Notes: generated by a model from the sequence alone, not told the origin. DNA of 64,000 nt from JBBEAM01 sp942491105 (GCA_942491105.1 CALNZX010000001.1:682001-746000), one strand, 5' to 3'. Shown: positions 50,303-59,874, counted from the stretch's first letter. Made by a program: numbers and translations.

Positions 50303-51253
50303 TTACTGCACCGGCGTTTCCCCGCTGGCCGTCTTGTTTCGTTTCGGCTGACGCACGACCAGGGCGACACCGATCACCGTCAGCGCCATGCCGATCAGGG
50401 AGAGCGGACCCAGCACCTCCCCGAAGAAGACATAGCCGAACAGTGCCGTCACCGGCGGCACCAGGTAGAACAGGCTGGCGGTGCGCGAAGCCTCGCCCAT
50501 GCGGATCAGCAGCATCAGAAGACTGACCGCGCCGAAGGACAGCACGACGATCAGCCACCCCAAGGCGAACACGAAATCCAGCGTCCAGTCGACCTGCAGG
50601 GTCTCGGTCGTTACCGCGACCACCGACACGGCCACCGCCGCGGCTGTATATTGGATCACCGTGCCGGCCTTGATATCGACCGCGGTGCAGAATTTCTTTT
50701 GGTAGACCATGCCGATGGTCATGCCCGCCAAGCCGATCAGCGCGTAGACGATCGCCCAGCCGTCGAAACCCTCGAACAGCGTCCCGCCGCCGGGGGAAAG
50801 CTTGCCCGAAAGCACCAGCACCACCCCGCCCAGCCCCAGGACGAGACCGGAAATTTGCCGCCGGGTCACCTTTTCGCCCAGCACTGGCCCGACGATGGCG
50901 GCGGTACAGATCGGCTGCAGGCAGACGATCAACGCGGTCAGCCCCGCCGGCAAGCCGCGGCTCATGCCCATATAGGCGAAGCCCAGGTAAATCGCGTGAA
51001 TCAGCAGGCCGACCACGGCAATATGCGCCGTCTGGCGCCAGCTTTTCGGCCACTCGAAGCGCAGCACCAGGGCCAGGGATAGCACCAGCACGGCAACGAT
51101 GCCGAAGCGCAGCGTCAGGAACGTGAAGGGCTCGGCATAGGGCAGCCCCCAGATCGCGCCGATGAACCCGGTCGCCCAGAGCACCACGAACAGCCCCGGC
51201 AAACTGCGGAGCAGGAGAGCGTTTCTCGCAGGCCGGCTGGAGGGGTTCAACAT
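50303..51253 (-). CDS. EamA/DMT superfamily transporter
   Basis: A 316-residue permease with ten hydrophobic spans arranged as two EamA repeats (FVVLWATGFIGAIWGLPYAEP...PLGEKVTRRQISGLVLGLGGVVL and GWAIVYALIGLAGMTIGMVYQKK...VPPVTALFGYVFFGEVLGPLSLIGMALTVIGVALV). Members export amino acids and other metabolites. ATG 51253. Located between the GST cluster and an MFS gene, same strand. Confidence 0.88.
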   Translation of the reverse strand: MLNPSSRPARNALLLRSLPGLFVVLWATGFIGAIWGLPYAEPFTFLTLRFGIVAVLVLSLALVLRFEWPKSWRQTAHIAVVGLLIHAIYLGFAYMGMSRGLPAGLTALIVCLQPICTAAIVGPVLGEKVTRRQISGLVLGLGGVVLVLSGKLSPGGGTLFEGFDGWAIVYALIGLAGMTIGMVYQKKFCTAVDIKAGTVIQYTAAAVAVSVVAVTTETLQVDWTLDFVFALGWLIVVLSFGAVSLLMLLIRMGEASRTASLFYLVPPVTALFGYVFFGEVLGPLSLIGMALTVIGVALVVRQPKRNKTASGETPVQ

Positions 51254-51339
51254 GCCTGGCAGAGTCAACAAAGCCGCCCGCAATGAAAAGACGCATTCCC
51301 GCACAGCAGCCATGCCCGGCGTTCAAGACCTGACCGCGT

Positions 51340-52602
51340 CTACTGCCGCTCTTGGCCTCCTTTTCCCGCTTCCTTGCGGCTGAGGCGGAAAATCGCCGGC
51401 GAGGTGCGCAGCAGGGAGACGTAACGAGTTTTCAGATTGCCCGCGACAGCGGCGCGCCGGGTCATGCGGTAGATGACGAAAACCAGGAACAGCAGGTGCA
51501 TCACCGTGGTGTAGATGAACAGCGCCGGCCCGCCGAACAGATCGATCACCGTCGAGGCGATGAAGGGACCGATCGCCGCGCCCATGCCGAAGAACAGAAT
51601 CAAACCGCCGGAAAGTTCCACGTAGTCCTCCGGCTTGGCGTGATCGTTGGCATGGGCGATGGACAGGGAATAGAGCGGGATCGCGAACAGCCCGAACAGG
51701 AAAGCCCCGGCGAAAATCCAGTTCGGGTCCTGCGCGGCGAAGAGCGTAAGAAACAAACCCGCAAGTGCCGCCCCGGCCGTCGCGACGATCAGCACCAGCC
51801 GTCGGTCATGGCGGTCTGACAGCCAGCCGAAGGGATACTGCGCCACCGCGCCGCCGAAAATCCCGGCGCTGACGAAGAGCGCGACCTGCTCGACGGCGAG
51901 CCCCATGTTCTGGGCGAAGATCGGGCCGAGGGTACGGAAGGCGCCGTTCGTAAAGCCGATGGTCAGGCAGCCGATGCAGCCAACCGGCGAGATCGCCCAG
52001 ACATAGCGAAAGCGCAGTCGCGCGTTATCCGGCGGCGTCGGGCTGGTCTGCGAGGACAGCGAAACCGGGATCAGCGCCAGGCAGAACAGGATGGCGACCA
52101 GGCCGAAGACCGTGAAGCCCCCGGCCCCGAAGGCCGGCAGCAGGAACTGCGCCCCGGTCACCGCGGTCAGGTCGACCAAGCGGTAGAGGCTGAACACCCG
52201 GCCCCTGTCCGTGTTGGCCGCCTTGGCGTTGAGCCAGGACTCGATGACCATGGACAGACCGGAGAAGCAGAAGCCGGTCAGCATCCGCGCCGCGGCCCAG
52301 ACCCAGATATCGACGGCAAGCACGAGGGACAGCGTGCAGACGGCCGCCAGGGCGGCCAAGGCGGCGAAGACCCGGATGTGACCGGAGCGCTTGATCAGCC
52401 CGGCGGTGAAGAGGCAGCCGGTGATCGTGCCGATGTAATAGACCGTGCCGAGCAGGCCGATCAGGGTGATCGGAAAACCCTCGATGTTGGCGCGCACGGC
52501 GACCAGCGTGACCTGCAGGCCGTTGCCGGCGAGCAGGATCCCCGCCGAAACCAGCAGCGGAATGAGATGGCCGCGCGCCTGGGCTTGCGAGGGAGCGGCC
52601 AT
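51340..52602 (-). CDS. Major facilitator superfamily transporter
   Basis: A 420-residue permease with twelve spans. Visible: LLGTVYYIGTITGCLFTAGLIKRSGHIRVF (the loop 2-3 motif), ARMLTGFCFSGLSMVIESWLN, and the second half starting AISPVGCIGCLTIGFTNGAF with GWLSDRHDRRLVL. This is the YcaD/UMF1-like, drug-exporter-type MFS subgroup; substrate unknown. ATG 52602 begins 17 bases after the gatB stop, so it may share the gat transcript, though the functions are unrelated. Confidence 0.87.
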   Translation of the reverse strand: MAAPSQAQARGHLIPLLVSAGILLAGNGLQVTLVAVRANIEGFPITLIGLLGTVYYIGTITGCLFTAGLIKRSGHIRVFAALAALAAVCTLSLVLAVDIWVWAAARMLTGFCFSGLSMVIESWLNAKAANTDRGRVFSLYRLVDLTAVTGAQFLLPAFGAGGFTVFGLVAILFCLALIPVSLSSQTSPTPPDNARLRFRYVWAISPVGCIGCLTIGFTNGAFRTLGPIFAQNMGLAVEQVALFVSAGIFGGAVAQYPFGWLSDRHDRRLVLIVATAGAALAGLFLTLFAAQDPNWIFAGAFLFGLFAIPLYSLSIAHANDHAKPEDYVELSGGLILFFGMGAAIGPFIASTVIDLFGGPALFIYTTVMHLLFLVFVIYRMTRRAAVAGNLKTRYVSLLRTSPAIFRLSRKEAGKGGQERQ

Positions 52603-52619
52603 CGTTTCCGCCTAGCTCA

Positions 52620-54071
52620 TCAGCCGAGTTTTTGCTTCAGGAGCTGGTTGACCATGCCGGGGTTGGCCTTGCCCTGGCTCGCCTTCATCACCTGGCCGAC
52701 GAACCAGCCGACGACCTTGGGATTGTCGCCCGCCTTGTACTGCTCGACCTGCTCCGGACTCTTGGCGATGATATCGTCGATCAGGGCCTCGATCGCACCG
52801 CTGTCGGAGATCTGCTTCAGGCCCTTCTCCTCGACGATGGTACCGGCGTCCTTGCCGCTCTCCCACATCGCCTCGAAGACCTCCTTGGCGATACGATTGG
52901 AGATCGTACCGTCGGCGATCAGATCGATCAGGCCGCCGAGCCGCTCCGCGTTGACCGGCGCATCGCCGAGAGTGACATCGCTCTTGTTCACGTAGCCGAA
53001 GAACTCTCCGGTCACCCAGTTGGCCGCCAGCTTGGGGTCGCGCCCCTCGGCGACCGCCTCGAAGAACGCGGCGCTCTCCTGCTCGGCCACCAGGACACCG
53101 GCGTCGTATGCGGAAAGCCCCATGTCCTGCATCAGGCGCGCCTTCTTCTCATCGGGCAGCTCTGGCAGGGACGCCGCGATCTCCTCGATCCAGGATTCCT
53201 CGAGCTCGAGGGGCAAAAGGTCCGGATCGGGGAAGTAGCGATAGTCGTGGGCGAACTCCTTGGAACGCATGGAGCGGGTCGCGCCGGTCTTGTGATCGAA
53301 CAGCCGGGTTTCCTGGGCGATGGTTCCGCCGTCCTCCAGCACCTCGATCTGCCGCACGGCCTCGTGCTCGATGGCCTGCTGCACGAAGCGGATCGAGTTG
53401 ACGTTCTTGGTCTCGGTCCGCGTGCCGAGCTCCTCGCCGGGCCGGCGCACGGAGACATTCACGTCGGCGCGCATGGAGCCTTCCTCCATGTTGCCGTCGC
53501 AGGTGCCGAGATAGCGCAGGATGGCGCGCAGCTTGCGCAGATAGGCTCCCGCCTCCTCCGCCGAGCGCATGTCCGGCTTGGAGACGATCTCCATCAGCGC
53601 CACGCCGGAACGGTTGAGATCGACGAAGGTCTTGCTCGGGTGCTGATCGTGCAGCGACTTGCCGGCATCCTGTTCCAGATGCAGGCGCTCGATGCCGACC
53701 GTCCGCGTCTCCCCATCCGGCAGGTCGAGCAGAATCTCGCCCTCGCCGACGATGGGATGCAGGAACTGGCTGATCTGATAGCCCTGGGGCAGATCGGCGT
53801 AGAAGTAGTTCTTACGCTCGAACACGCTGGTCCGGTTGATCTTGGCCTTGAGGCCGAGCCCGGTCTTGATCGCCTGCATCACGCACTGCCGGTTGAGCAC
53901 CGGCAGCATGCCGGGCATGGCGGCGTCGACCAGGGAAACCTGGCTGTTCGGCTTGGCGCCGAAGGTGGTCGAGGCGCCGGAGAAAAGCTTGGATTCGGAA
54001 ATGACCTGGGCATGGACCTCCAGCCCGATCACCACTTCCCAATCGCCCGTGCGTCCTTTCAGCAATGCCAT
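52620..54071 (-). CDS. gatB: Asp-tRNA(Asn)/Glu-tRNA(Gln) amidotransferase subunit B
   Basis: Kinase/transamidase subunit that activates Glu on tRNA-Gln (or Asp on tRNA-Asn). The 483-residue protein has EVVIGLEVHAQVISESKLFS, DAAMPGMLPVLN, FVDLNRSGVALMEIVS, the Asp/Glu-rich FPDPDLLPLELEE region and the YqeY-like C-terminal helical tail NPGMVNQLLKQKL. Third in gatC-gatA-gatB, 3 bases after gatA. The system supplies Gln-tRNA where GlnRS is absent, as in most alphaproteobacteria. Confidence 0.97.
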   Translation of the reverse strand: MALLKGRTGDWEVVIGLEVHAQVISESKLFSGASTTFGAKPNSQVSLVDAAMPGMLPVLNRQCVMQAIKTGLGLKAKINRTSVFERKNYFYADLPQGYQISQFLHPIVGEGEILLDLPDGETRTVGIERLHLEQDAGKSLHDQHPSKTFVDLNRSGVALMEIVSKPDMRSAEEAGAYLRKLRAILRYLGTCDGNMEEGSMRADVNVSVRRPGEELGTRTETKNVNSIRFVQQAIEHEAVRQIEVLEDGGTIAQETRLFDHKTGATRSMRSKEFAHDYRYFPDPDLLPLELEESWIEEIAASLPELPDEKKARLMQDMGLSAYDAGVLVAEQESAAFFEAVAEGRDPKLAANWVTGEFFGYVNKSDVTLGDAPVNAERLGGLIDLIADGTISNRIAKEVFEAMWESGKDAGTIVEEKGLKQISDSGAIEALIDDIIAKSPEQVEQYKAGDNPKVVGWFVGQVMKASQGKANPGMVNQLLKQKLG

Positions 54072-54074
54072 GGC

Positions 54075-55556
54075 TCAGCCCTCCGTCACATAGGCCGGGA
54101 GGTGGTCGAAGGCCGCGGCCTCCTCCAGTACGCCGGCGACGCGAATCACCGTTTCTTCGTCGAAGGCCTTGCCGAGCAGCTGCAGCCCCAGGGGCAGGCC
54201 GTCGGCGGAGAGCCCCGCCGGAACCGAAATGCCCGGCAGGCCGGCCAGGCTGGCCGGCACGGTAAAGACGTCGTTGAGGTACATCGCAACGGGGTCGTCC
54301 ATTTTCTCACCCATGGCGAAGGCGGCGCTCGGCGCCGTCGGGGTCAGGATGGCGTCGACCTCGGTAAAAGCCTCTGCGAAATCCCTGGCGATCAGGGTCC
54401 GTACCTGGCGGGCCTTGTTGTAGTAGGCGTCGTAGTAGCCGGCGGAAAGCACGTAGGTGCCGATCAGAACCCGCCGGATCACCTCGTCGCCGAAACCCTC
54501 GCCACGGGTCGTCTCGTACATTGAGTCGAGGCTGCCCTCGCCCTCGACGCGCAGGCCGAAGCGCACCCCGTCGTAGCGGGCCAGGTTGGAGGAGGCCTCC
54601 GCCGGCGCGATGATATAGTAGGTCGGCAGCGCGTAATGGGTATGCGGCAGGCTCACCTCGACGACCTCGGCGCCGGCGCCGGTCAGCCAGTCGCAGCCCT
54701 GCTGCCACAGCTTCTCGATCTCCGCGTCCAAGCCATCGACCCGGTATTCCTTGGGAACGCCGATCTTCAAGCCCTTGATGTCGCCGGTCAGCGCCTTCTC
54801 ATAGTCGGGCACAGGGCGGTCGACCGAAGTCGAATCCTTGGCGTCGTAGCCCGCCATGGAGCGAAGCATCAGGGCGCAGTCGCGCACGCTGCGCGCCATC
54901 GGCCCCGCCTGATCGAGGGAAGAGGCAAAGGCGACGATGCCCCAGCGCGAACAGCGCCCGTAGGTCGGCTTCAGGCCGGTGATGCCGGTGAAGCTGGCCG
55001 GCTGGCGGATCGAGCCGCCGGTGTCCGTGCCGGTCGCGCCCAAGGCGAGGCGCGCGGCGACGGCGGAAGCCGAACCGCCGGAAGACCCGCCCGGAACCAG
55101 CTGACGATTGTCGCCTTGCCGCTTCCAGGGATTGACCACGCCGCCATAGTGGCTGGTCATGTTGGAGGAGCCCATGGCGAACTCGTCGAGGTTGACCTTG
55201 CCCAGCATCACCGCGCCGTCGCGCCAAAGCTGCGCCGTGACGGTCGATTCATAGGTCGGCTTGAAGCCTTCGAGGATATGGCTGCCGGCCGTGGTCAGGA
55301 CGCCTTCGGTGCAGTAAAGGTCCTTGATCGCCAGCGGCAGGCCGTCGAGAGGCCCCGCCTCGCCCTTGGCGCGGCGGGCGTCGGAGGCCTCGGCCATCTC
55401 CAGCGCCTGTTCCGGCGTCTCGGTGATGAAGGCGTTGAGATCGCGCGCCGCCTCCAGCGCGGCGACATGAGCCGCCGTCAGTTCCTTGGAGGAAACCTCG
55501 CCCTTGTCGAGCAGGTCGCGGGCCTCGGCGAGACCGAGATGAGTCAGTTCCGGCAT
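54075..55556 (-). CDS. gatA: Asp-tRNA(Asn)/Glu-tRNA(Gln) amidotransferase subunit A
   Basis: Amidase-signature subunit that produces ammonia from glutamine. The 493-residue protein has the Ser-cisSer-Lys triad: Lys78 in LAIKDLYC, Ser158 in VPGGSSGGSASAVAARLALGATGTDTGGS and Ser182 at its end. KPTYGRCSRWGIVAFASSLDQAGP follows. Starts 3 bases after the gatC stop on the same strand. All catalytic residues present. Confidence 0.97.
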   Translation of the reverse strand: MPELTHLGLAEARDLLDKGEVSSKELTAAHVAALEAARDLNAFITETPEQALEMAEASDARRAKGEAGPLDGLPLAIKDLYCTEGVLTTAGSHILEGFKPTYESTVTAQLWRDGAVMLGKVNLDEFAMGSSNMTSHYGGVVNPWKRQGDNRQLVPGGSSGGSASAVAARLALGATGTDTGGSIRQPASFTGITGLKPTYGRCSRWGIVAFASSLDQAGPMARSVRDCALMLRSMAGYDAKDSTSVDRPVPDYEKALTGDIKGLKIGVPKEYRVDGLDAEIEKLWQQGCDWLTGAGAEVVEVSLPHTHYALPTYYIIAPAEASSNLARYDGVRFGLRVEGEGSLDSMYETTRGEGFGDEVIRRVLIGTYVLSAGYYDAYYNKARQVRTLIARDFAEAFTEVDAILTPTAPSAAFAMGEKMDDPVAMYLNDVFTVPASLAGLPGISVPAGLSADGLPLGLQLLGKAFDEETVIRVAGVLEEAAAFDHLPAYVTEG

Positions 55557-55559
55557 GTC

Positions 55560-55847
55560 CTACTCCACCACCTTCGGCACGACGTAGAAGCCGTGCGAGG
55601 CTTCCGGCGCGTTCGCGGTTACCTTTTCCTGGATACCGCCATCGGTCACCGCATCGGCGCGCAGGGGAGCGCGCATCTCGACCACGGAGGTCATCGGCGG
55701 CACGCCCTCGGTATCGAGCTGGGAAAGCTGCTCGACCCAGCCAAGGATGTTCGACAGCTCCTCGGCCAAGGGTTCTTTCTGCTCATCCCTGAGACGAATG
55801 CGCGCCAGCTTGGCGATGCGTTCGACGGTGTCCTTGTCGACCGACAT
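55560..55847 (-). CDS. gatC: Asp-tRNA(Asn)/Glu-tRNA(Gln) amidotransferase subunit C
   Basis: Small stabilising subunit that wraps around GatA and GatB. 95 residues: SVDKDTVERIAKLARIRL, LSNILGWVEQLSQLDTEGVPPM and the C-terminal tail ASHGFYVVPKVVE, all typical. ATG 55847 fits the family start; the open frame continues to 55940 over the intergenic region shared with ruvX. First gene of gatCAB, divergent from ruvX over 119 bases, which must hold both promoters. Confidence 0.96.
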   Translation of the reverse strand: MSVDKDTVERIAKLARIRLRDEQKEPLAEELSNILGWVEQLSQLDTEGVPPMTSVVEMRAPLRADAVTDGGIQEKVTANAPEASHGFYVVPKVVE

Positions 55848-55966
55848 GGGAAACTCCAGCAAGTGTTCGATAGCGGCGCGCGGCCCCCGAGGAACGCGTA
55901 CCGGCGGGCGTTTGATAGCACCAGGACCCTTGCCGCGCAACGTGGCGGGACGTAAAGCTTGCGGCT

Positions 55967-56455
55967 ATGCCGGAGCTGCCCCTCACCGACCTGCCCCAAG
56001 CGCTGGAAAAGCGGCAGCGCCTGCTCGGACTCGACCTGGGCGAGAAAACCATCGGCTTGGCGATTTCCGATGGCGCTTTGCTGGTCGCCTCGCCGCTGGA
56101 GACCATCCGGCGGCGCAAGTTCACCCAGGATGCCGAAGCCCTGAAGGCCATCGTCGCCGAGCGCGAGGTTGGCGCCCTGCTGCTGGGCCTGCCCTTCAAT
56201 ATGGATGGCAGCGAGGGGCCGCGCTGCCAGTCGACGCGGCAGTTCGCCCGCAATCTGGCGCAGATCGCCGGCCTCGACCTGCCCTTCGCGTTCTGGGACG
56301 AACGCCTCTCGACCGCCGCCGTGCAGCGCTTCATGATCGAGGAGGCGGACATGACCCGCAGCCGCCGCGGCGCGGTGGTCGACAAGATGGCCGCCGCCTT
56401 CATCCTGCAGGGCGCGCTCGACGCCCTGCGCCACCAGAAGCAACGCGCACCGTGA
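55967..56455 (+). CDS. ruvX: Holliday-junction-resolvase-like / pre-16S rRNA nuclease YqgF
   Basis: RNase H-fold nuclease of the YqgF family, shown in E. coli to process the 5' end of pre-16S rRNA. The 162-residue protein has LGLDLGEKTIGLAISD with the first acidic metal ligand, LLLGLPFNMDGSEGPRCQSTRQFA, FWDERLST with the second, and DKMAAAFILQGALD with the third. ATG 55967. Ends 7 bases before the glutamine-amidotransferase gene. The common link to gatCAB in this class is conserved. Confidence 0.94.
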   Translation: MPELPLTDLPQALEKRQRLLGLDLGEKTIGLAISDGALLVASPLETIRRRKFTQDAEALKAIVAEREVGALLLGLPFNMDGSEGPRCQSTRQFARNLAQIAGLDLPFAFWDERLSTAAVQRFMIEEADMTRSRRGAVVDKMAAAFILQGALDALRHQKQRAP

Positions 56456-56462
56456 GGCTCCC

Positions 56463-57171
56463 ATGACCCGCATCCTGGTGTTTCAGCATCACCCCAGCGA
56501 GCATCCCGGCGTGTTCCGGGAGTTCCTGGCCGCCGACGGCATCGCCTGGGACGCGGTCGAACTCGACGCCGGAGAGCCGATTCCCGCGCTCGACGGTTAC
56601 CATGCCCTCTGGGTATTCGGCGGCCCCATGGACACCTGGCAGGAAGATCGGCATCCCTGGCTGGCGTCCGAGAAGCGGGCGATCCGCGAGGCCGTGGAAA
56701 CCCGCAACCTGCCCTATCTCGGGGTCTGCCTGGGGCATCAGCTCCTCGCCGCCGCGCTCGGCGGCAAGGTCGGGCCGAGCGAAACGCCGGAGGTCGGCGT
56801 CTGCGGCCTGGAGGTGGTCCGCGACGACCCTCTGATCGGCAATGCCGGGGGGCGACTACAGGCCCTGCAGTGGCACAGCGCGGAGATCACCGCCCCCTGC
56901 CCCGGCATGGAAATCCTCGCCTCCTCGCCGCGCTGCCAGGCCCAGGCGATCAAGGTTGGCGCGCGCGCCTACGGCATTCAGTACCACATGGGAGGTGACC
57001 GCCGAGACCGTGCCGACCTGGGCCGCGATCCCCGAGTACAAGGCGGCCCTGGAGCGGACCATCGGTACCGCCGCCCTGCCCGACTTCGAGGCCGAGGTGA
57101 CGGCGAATCTGGCGGCCTTCCGCGGCGACGCCAAACGTCTCTACGACGGCTTCACGGCGCTGCTCGCTTAG
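56463..57171 (+). pseudogene. Class I glutamine amidotransferase-like gene with apparent 1-nt frameshift
   Basis: The intact part has the GATase fold: VFGGPMDTWQEDRHPWLASEKRAI, nucleophile Cys89 in GVCLGHQLLAAALGG, and LQWHSAEI. At YGIQYH (triad His175) the frame should give xEVTAETVPTW, but GGG at 56990-56992 has one G too many. The ORF then reads unrelated Arg/Gly-rich residues to 57182, while the homologous tail (EVTAETVPTWAAIPEYK...LYDGFTALLA) continues in another frame to 57171. The restored protein would be 235 residues. The triad Glu is lost. It may be a true pseudogene or an assembly error; spacing with the next gene (4 bases) fits the restored stop. Confidence 0.72.
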
Positions 57172-57175
57172 CGTC

Positions 57176-58099
57176 ATGCTGAACATCGTCCTGGTCATTC
57201 TTCCGGTCTTTCTGCTGATTTTCCTTGGCTGGAAACTGCGCAAGCGCGGCTTTCCCGGAGAGGGCTTCTGGGCGCCAGCGGAAAAGCTTACCTATTTCAT
57301 CCTCTTCCCCTCGCTGCTGATCGCCACCCTGGCGGAGGCCGATTTCTCCGGCCTCAATATCCTGCCCATGGCCCTGGCGGTGGACGGCGCGATCCTGCTC
57401 ATGACCGCGCTGACCCTGGCGCTCAAGCCGCTGCTCGGCATCGACGGCCCCGGTTTCACCAGCCTCTATCAAGGCGCGATCCGGATGAATTCCTACATCG
57501 GGCTCTCCGTCTCCTACGGGCTTTACGGCGCGGCGGGACTGACCGCCGCCGCCCTGGCGGTCGCCGCGATCGTGCCCCTGGCCAATGTCTGCTGCGTCCT
57601 GATCCTGGCGCGCTATGGCAGCGCCGCCCAGCCGAGCGTGCTGGGTGTGCTGAAGGAGTTCGCGCGCAATCCGCTGATCCTGGCCTGCGTCATCGGCGGG
57701 CTGCTCAACGCCACGGGGCTCGGGCTGCCGCCGGTGATCGACGACATCCTGGGAATTCTCGGCCGCGCCGCCCTGCCGCTTGGTCTGCTGGCGGTGGGCG
57801 CGGCCCTCAGCCTCAAGGCGGTGCAGGACGTCAAGGCCCTGGCCTTCGGCATCACCGTTCTCAAGCTCGCCGTGCTGCCCGCCATGACCCTGGGAATCGC
57901 CCTGCTGCTCGGCCTGCAGGGCCCGGCCCTGGCCGTCGCCGTGCTGTTCAACGCCCTGCCGACGGCGACCAGTTCCTACATCCTCGCCCGGCAGCTCGGC
58001 GGCGACGCCCATCTCATGGCCGCGCTGGTGACCCTGCAGACGGCGGCGTCGATGCTGACCATCCCCATCGCGCTTGCCCTGATCTCCCAGCCAGCTTGA
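57176..58099 (+). CDS. AEC family (auxin efflux carrier-like) transporter
   Basis: A 307-residue membrane protein with about ten spans in two halves. Typical AEC segments: IVLVILPVFLLIFLGWKLRKRG at the start, GAIRMNSYIGLSVSYGLYG, and in the second half NPLILACVIGGLLNATGL, LGRAALPLGLLAVGAALSL, FNALPTATSSYILARQLGGD. Bacterial members move malonate, malate or other organic anions. ATG 57176 lies 4 bases after the restored amidotransferase stop. Confidence 0.88.
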   Translation: MLNIVLVILPVFLLIFLGWKLRKRGFPGEGFWAPAEKLTYFILFPSLLIATLAEADFSGLNILPMALAVDGAILLMTALTLALKPLLGIDGPGFTSLYQGAIRMNSYIGLSVSYGLYGAAGLTAAALAVAAIVPLANVCCVLILARYGSAAQPSVLGVLKEFARNPLILACVIGGLLNATGLGLPPVIDDILGILGRAALPLGLLAVGAALSLKAVQDVKALAFGITVLKLAVLPAMTLGIALLLGLQGPALAVAVLFNALPTATSSYILARQLGGDAHLMAALVTLQTAASMLTIPIALALISQPA

Positions 58100-58157
58100 C
58101 CTGCGCGGCGGCGCGCGCGAAAACCCCTAACGCAATCAACAGGAGTATCTTCGCACC

Positions 58158-59378
58158 ATGAGCGGACCGCTGCAGGGCCTTCGTGTCTTCGATCTGACGC
58201 GCATATTGGCTGGACCGACCTCGACGCAGCTTCTCGGCGATCTCGGCGCCGACGTGATCAAGGTCGAGCGCACCGGCGAGGGCGACGATACCCGGCGCTG
58301 GGGGCCTCCCTTCGTCAAACAGCCGGACGGCAGCGACAGCGAGACCGCCGCTTATTATCTCTCCGCCAACCGCGCCAAGCGCTCGGTCACCATCGACATT
58401 TCCAAGCCGGAGGGGCAGGCCCTGGCGCACAGGCTGCTGGCCGAATGCGATATCCTGGTCGAGAACTTCAAGACCGGCGGCCTGGCCAAGTACGGCCTCG
58501 ACTACGCCAGCGTTCGCAAGACCAAGCCCGATATCATCTACTGCTCGATCACCGGCTTCGGACAAACCGGCCCCTACGCCAAGCGCGCGGGCTACGACTA
58601 CCTGGCGCAGGGCCTGGGCGGCATCATGTCCCTGACCGGACGGCCCGATGGCGAGCCGACCAAGGTCGGCGTCGGCATCGCCGACGTGATGTGCGGCATG
58701 TACGCGGTCTCCGCGATCCTCGCCGCCGTCCATCACCGCCATAACAGCGGCCAGGGCCAGCATATCGACCTGGCGCTGCTCGACACCCAGGTCGCCTGGC
58801 TGGTCAACGAAGGCCTCAACTACCTGACCTCGGGCAAGGTGCCCCAGCGCATCGGCAACGAGCACCCGAACATCGTGCCCTACAACGTGCTGGAAAGCAG
58901 CGACGGGCATTTCATCCTGGCGGTCGGCAACGATGGGCAGTTCCGCAAATTCTGCACCTTTGCCGGCGCGCCGGAGCTGGCCGACGACCCGCGCTTCGTC
59001 ACCAATGCCCTGCGTTGCGCCAACCGGCGGGTGCTCTACGACGAGATTCTGCCGCCGCTGACCCGCCAAAAAACCAGGGATGAATGGATCGGCGGCCTGG
59101 CCGAGATCGGCGTGCCGGCCGGCGCGGTCAACACCCTGGATCAGGTCTTCGAGGACCCCCAGGTCAAACACCGCGAAATGCAAATCCAGGTGCCCTACCC
59201 GGACAGCGAGAAGGGCTACCTGGACCTGATCGGCAATCCGATCAAGTTCTCGGAGACACCCGTCGCCTACAACCGCCCGCCGCCGAAGATGGGCGAGCAC
59301 AGCGAAGAGGTTTACCGCGACCTTCTCGGCCTCAGCGACGAAGAGCTACAGGATCTGCGCGACAAGGGTGTGATTTAG
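58158..59378 (+). CDS. Class III (CaiB/BaiF) CoA-transferase
   Basis: Transfers CoA between acyl-CoAs and free carboxylates via aspartyl intermediates. The 406-residue protein begins MSGPLQGLRVFDLTRILAGP, has GADVIKVERTGEGDDTR, LSANRAKRSVTIDISKPEG, ITGFGQTGPYAKRAGYDYLAQGLGG, and the catalytic Asp in TKVGVGIADVMCG (Asp176); the C-terminal half has VPAGAVNTLDQVFEDPQ. Donor and acceptor cannot be told. ATG 58158. The nearby AEC transporter could supply an organic acid, which is speculation. Confidence 0.9.
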   Translation: MSGPLQGLRVFDLTRILAGPTSTQLLGDLGADVIKVERTGEGDDTRRWGPPFVKQPDGSDSETAAYYLSANRAKRSVTIDISKPEGQALAHRLLAECDILVENFKTGGLAKYGLDYASVRKTKPDIIYCSITGFGQTGPYAKRAGYDYLAQGLGGIMSLTGRPDGEPTKVGVGIADVMCGMYAVSAILAAVHHRHNSGQGQHIDLALLDTQVAWLVNEGLNYLTSGKVPQRIGNEHPNIVPYNVLESSDGHFILAVGNDGQFRKFCTFAGAPELADDPRFVTNALRCANRRVLYDEILPPLTRQKTRDEWIGGLAEIGVPAGAVNTLDQVFEDPQVKHREMQIQVPYPDSEKGYLDLIGNPIKFSETPVAYNRPPPKMGEHSEEVYRDLLGLSDEELQDLRDKGVI

Positions 59379-59414
59379 CGCTCTGCCCGAGCGATTCTGG
59401 ACTCTTGGTGGGCG

Positions 59415-59840
59415 CTACTCCTTGATCGTCACGCTCGCCGTATCAACTCCGAAAAAGACGATCTCATCGGTCGCGCCCACAGCGCCATGGGCGCGATAGC
59501 CAACCGCCCGGACGGGCACTTCCTCGCCGCAGGATCCAGAATAGCGTTTACCGATTCCGGCGTCGTACAGGGTTCCATGCTTCGGCTGCTGCGAACCGGC
59601 CTCGAGGAACATGTCCCGCTCCGCATCGGCGAAGGAGGGTGCGTCGCCGCACTCTTCGCCACGTACTCCATAGATGATTCTGCTATGCCCGGCCTTAACG
59701 ACGAACTCGCCACCGGCGGGCACCTTTCCAACCTGCATGTCGTTCGCCAAAGTACTGTGAGAATAGATTACCCCTGCCAGCAAACAAACCGCGATGCCAG
59801 GCAGATACCTTCGTCCGTTGCTCTGCAAGTTCCCCCCCAT
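59415..59840 (-). CDS. Small exported protein, function unknown
   Basis: A 141-residue protein with a cleavable signal (basic GRRYLPG, hydrophobic IAVCLLAGVIYS, then STLAND). The mature part is polar with two cysteines (EECGDAP and SGSCGEE), compatible with one disulfide, and a beta-rich appearance (GGEFVVKAGHSRIIYGVRGEEC, KHGTLYDAGIG, VGATDEIVFFGV). I do not recognise the family. The start is ATG 59840 with no clear ribosome site. Base composition is a little lower in GC at its 5' end than in its neighbours. Confidence 0.6.
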   Translation of the reverse strand: MGGNLQSNGRRYLPGIAVCLLAGVIYSHSTLANDMQVGKVPAGGEFVVKAGHSRIIYGVRGEECGDAPSFADAERDMFLEAGSQQPKHGTLYDAGIGKRYSGSCGEEVPVRAVGYRAHGAVGATDEIVFFGVDTASVTIKE

Positions 59841-59874
59841 AAAAGCTAAGCATGTGAGCCATGCATTGTAGTGA

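Noticed and set aside
59379..59414. CGCTC-TGCC-CGAGCG as terminator between the CoA-transferase and small exported gene
   Set aside because: Stem of about five pairs and no T-run; too weak to call.
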